Made by a program: the position numbers and the translations under genes
In this document: positions 51,365 to 52,362 of the stretch, one piece after another
Numbering within the stretch: position 1 is the stretch's first letter
Layout of the letters: every line of letters begins with the position of its first letter
Assembly (NCBI GenBank): GCA_002068915.1
Contig: MWBE01000019.1
Span: 1-52,362, forward strand
Direction of reading: 5' to 3'
DNA from: Parcubacteria group bacterium ADurb.Bin326
Lineage (GTDB): Bacteria > Patescibacteriota > Patescibacteriia > 2-01-FULL-39-33
Length of the DNA stretch: 52,362 nt
The notes under the pieces: generated by a model
The model's input: the letters and a program-made list of their open reading frames with translations, nothing else
Database searches by the model: none
What the model was told of the DNA's origin: nothing

Positions 51365-52060
51365 TTAATTATTCCATTTTTTCTTTATTAGGGCGTTTTG
51401 CGCTGCTTGAATCTGCGCTTCCTGCTTGCTGGAACCCTCGCCGGTCGCCACCAGCTCCTTATCTAAATAGACGCCTACTTTAAAAACTTTGGCGTGATCC
51501 GGTCCTTGGGAGCTAATCATCTTGTAAGAAGGAGTAACTCCTTCCTTCTCTTGGGCTTTTTCTTGAAAATTGCTTTTAGGATCTATATAAAGCTTCTTCT
51601 TGATAATGTCTTCCAACTTAACTATAATATTCTTCAAAATAAATTTCTTTGCTGAAGAAAATCCGTGCTCTAAATAAATCGCTCCAATGATTGCTTCCAT
51701 GGCGTTGGCCAAGATGTACATTCTTGCTTTTGAGTCTTTGTCACGACTCTCGCCCCGGCTCATCAAGATAAATTCCTCGATTCCGAGTTTTTTGCCAACC
51801 TCGGCTAAAGAGTCTCCGTTAACCAAACTGGCACGCCAGTTAGTTAATTCGCCTTCCGGATTGGGATAATTGTCGTAAAGGTATTCAGTTACTGCCAGTT
51901 CTAATACTGCATCACCGAGAAATTCTAAACGCTCATTATGATCCAATTTAAAATCTGGGTGCTCATTAAGATAAGATCGATGTACAACTGCTTGCACTAA
52001 TAAATCCTGATTATCGAATTTGAATCCGATTATTTTTTCTAATTGTGTAATCTCCGGCAT
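51365..52060 (-). CDS. rnc: ribonuclease III
   Basis: 231 residues. Catalytic signature HNERLEFLGDAVLEL (about residue 40), second acidic site, and a C-terminal double-strand RNA-binding domain (PSYKMISSQGPDHAKVFKVGVYL, GSSKQEAQIQAAQNAL). Cuts rRNA precursors and structured mRNAs. 54 bp downstream of nusB on the same strand. Confidence 0.97.
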   Translation of the reverse strand: MPEITQLEKIIGFKFDNQDLLVQAVVHRSYLNEHPDFKLDHNERLEFLGDAVLELAVTEYLYDNYPNPEGELTNWRASLVNGDSLAEVGKKLGIEEFILMSRGESRDKDSKARMYILANAMEAIIGAIYLEHGFSSAKKFILKNIIVKLEDIIKKKLYIDPKSNFQEKAQEKEGVTPSYKMISSQGPDHAKVFKVGVYLDKELVATGEGSSKQEAQIQAAQNALIKKKWNN

Positions 52061-52114
52061 AGTTATTTCCTTATTTAAAAAGAAATAACAACCTGACAGG
52101 GCAACAATAATTTG

Positions 52115-52362
52115 CTACGCTGTCACGTTGTTACTTTCGCTTGGTTGATTTTCTGTTGTGGCCTTCGCCTCTGCTTCTGCCTTTTCTGTTGCTTGTCTCT
52201 TATCAATATCTTTTTCCCCCATGTCTTTATATACCGCGCCCAAAACTCCGTTCACAAATTTTCCAGAAGACTCCCCGCCAAAAGCTTTGGCCAGTTCAAT
52301 GGCTTCATTAATTGCGACCTTAGCCGGTATCTCGGAGTCATACCTAAGCTCATAAGTTCCGA
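52115..52362 (-). CDS. nusB: transcription antitermination factor NusB, C-terminal part
   Basis: The gene runs off the window edge; about 82 C-terminal residues are seen. [44 protein letters not shown] is the NusB C-terminal core that binds NusE/S10. An extra Glu/Ala/Asn tail of about 35 residues follows. Stop at 52115-52117. Confidence 0.9.
   Translation of the reverse strand, partial: GTYELRYDSEIPAKVAINEAIELAKAFGGESSGKFVNGVLGAVYKDMGEKDIDKRQATEKAEAEAKATTENQPSESNNVTA

Overview
The window looks like a chromosome segment of a Candidate Phyla Radiation (Patescibacteria) bacterium. The basis is gene content: a diversity-generating retroelement (DGR), CPR-style membrane proteins with helix-turn-helix (HTH) domains beside ftsK, Mur ligase, RNase J, PilT and FtsH in a compact layout, and several proteins of unknown function. 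The standard genetic code fits, with stops TAA, TAG and TGA all usable. Many genes have an extended -10 box (TGn-TATAAT type) and very short or absent 5' leaders. No 16S rRNA gene is present, so the phylum cannot be fixed from the sequence alone.

Layout. 1-3400: 7-bp tandem repeat, tRNA-Met, a membrane protein, a glycosyltransferase and an M16 peptidase. 3400-7950: a complete DGR, read mainly on the minus strand. It holds a large target gene with the variable repeat (VR) at its 3' end, the template repeat (TR) with its own promoter, an inverted avd gene, the reverse transcriptase and a NYN-family nuclease, and is bordered by a strong promoter with a short structured RNA. 7988-11805: glyS, two membrane proteins and an AI-2E family transporter. 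11873-16645: translation block smpB, tmRNA, infC, rpmI, rplT, then rpsF, ssb, rpsR, efp. 16695-21696 (minus): HTH-membrane protein, ftsK, rodZ-like, recA. 21851-29728 (minus): merR plus a small membrane protein, then rpoB and rpoC. 30145-33772 (minus): U32 protease, ruvA, small export protein, murE-like. 33870-42673: membrane protein, ftsH, phosphatidyltransferase, speD-like gene, RNase J, tRNA-Leu, solute-binding protein, secG. 42827-49735: membrane protein of unknown function, sdpR-sdpI-capA operon, ychF and a glycosyltransferase. 49780-52362: four tRNAs, pilT, rnc and the 3' part of nusB.

The most notable system is the DGR. TR (5457-5588) and VR (5944-6075) align without gaps over 132 bp and differ at 15 positions. 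All 15 are adenines in the minus-strand TR, the signature of adenine-specific mutagenic retrohoming. The VR encodes residues 625-669 of a 671-residue target protein that shows no signal peptide or membrane segment. Unusual points are that avd lies on the opposite strand, overlaps the 5' end of the reverse transcriptase gene and carries a run of nine C near its start; that a NYN nuclease gene follows the reverse transcriptase; and that a palindrome lies 32 bp beyond the VR. All functional statements are from reading the sequence; no database search was run.
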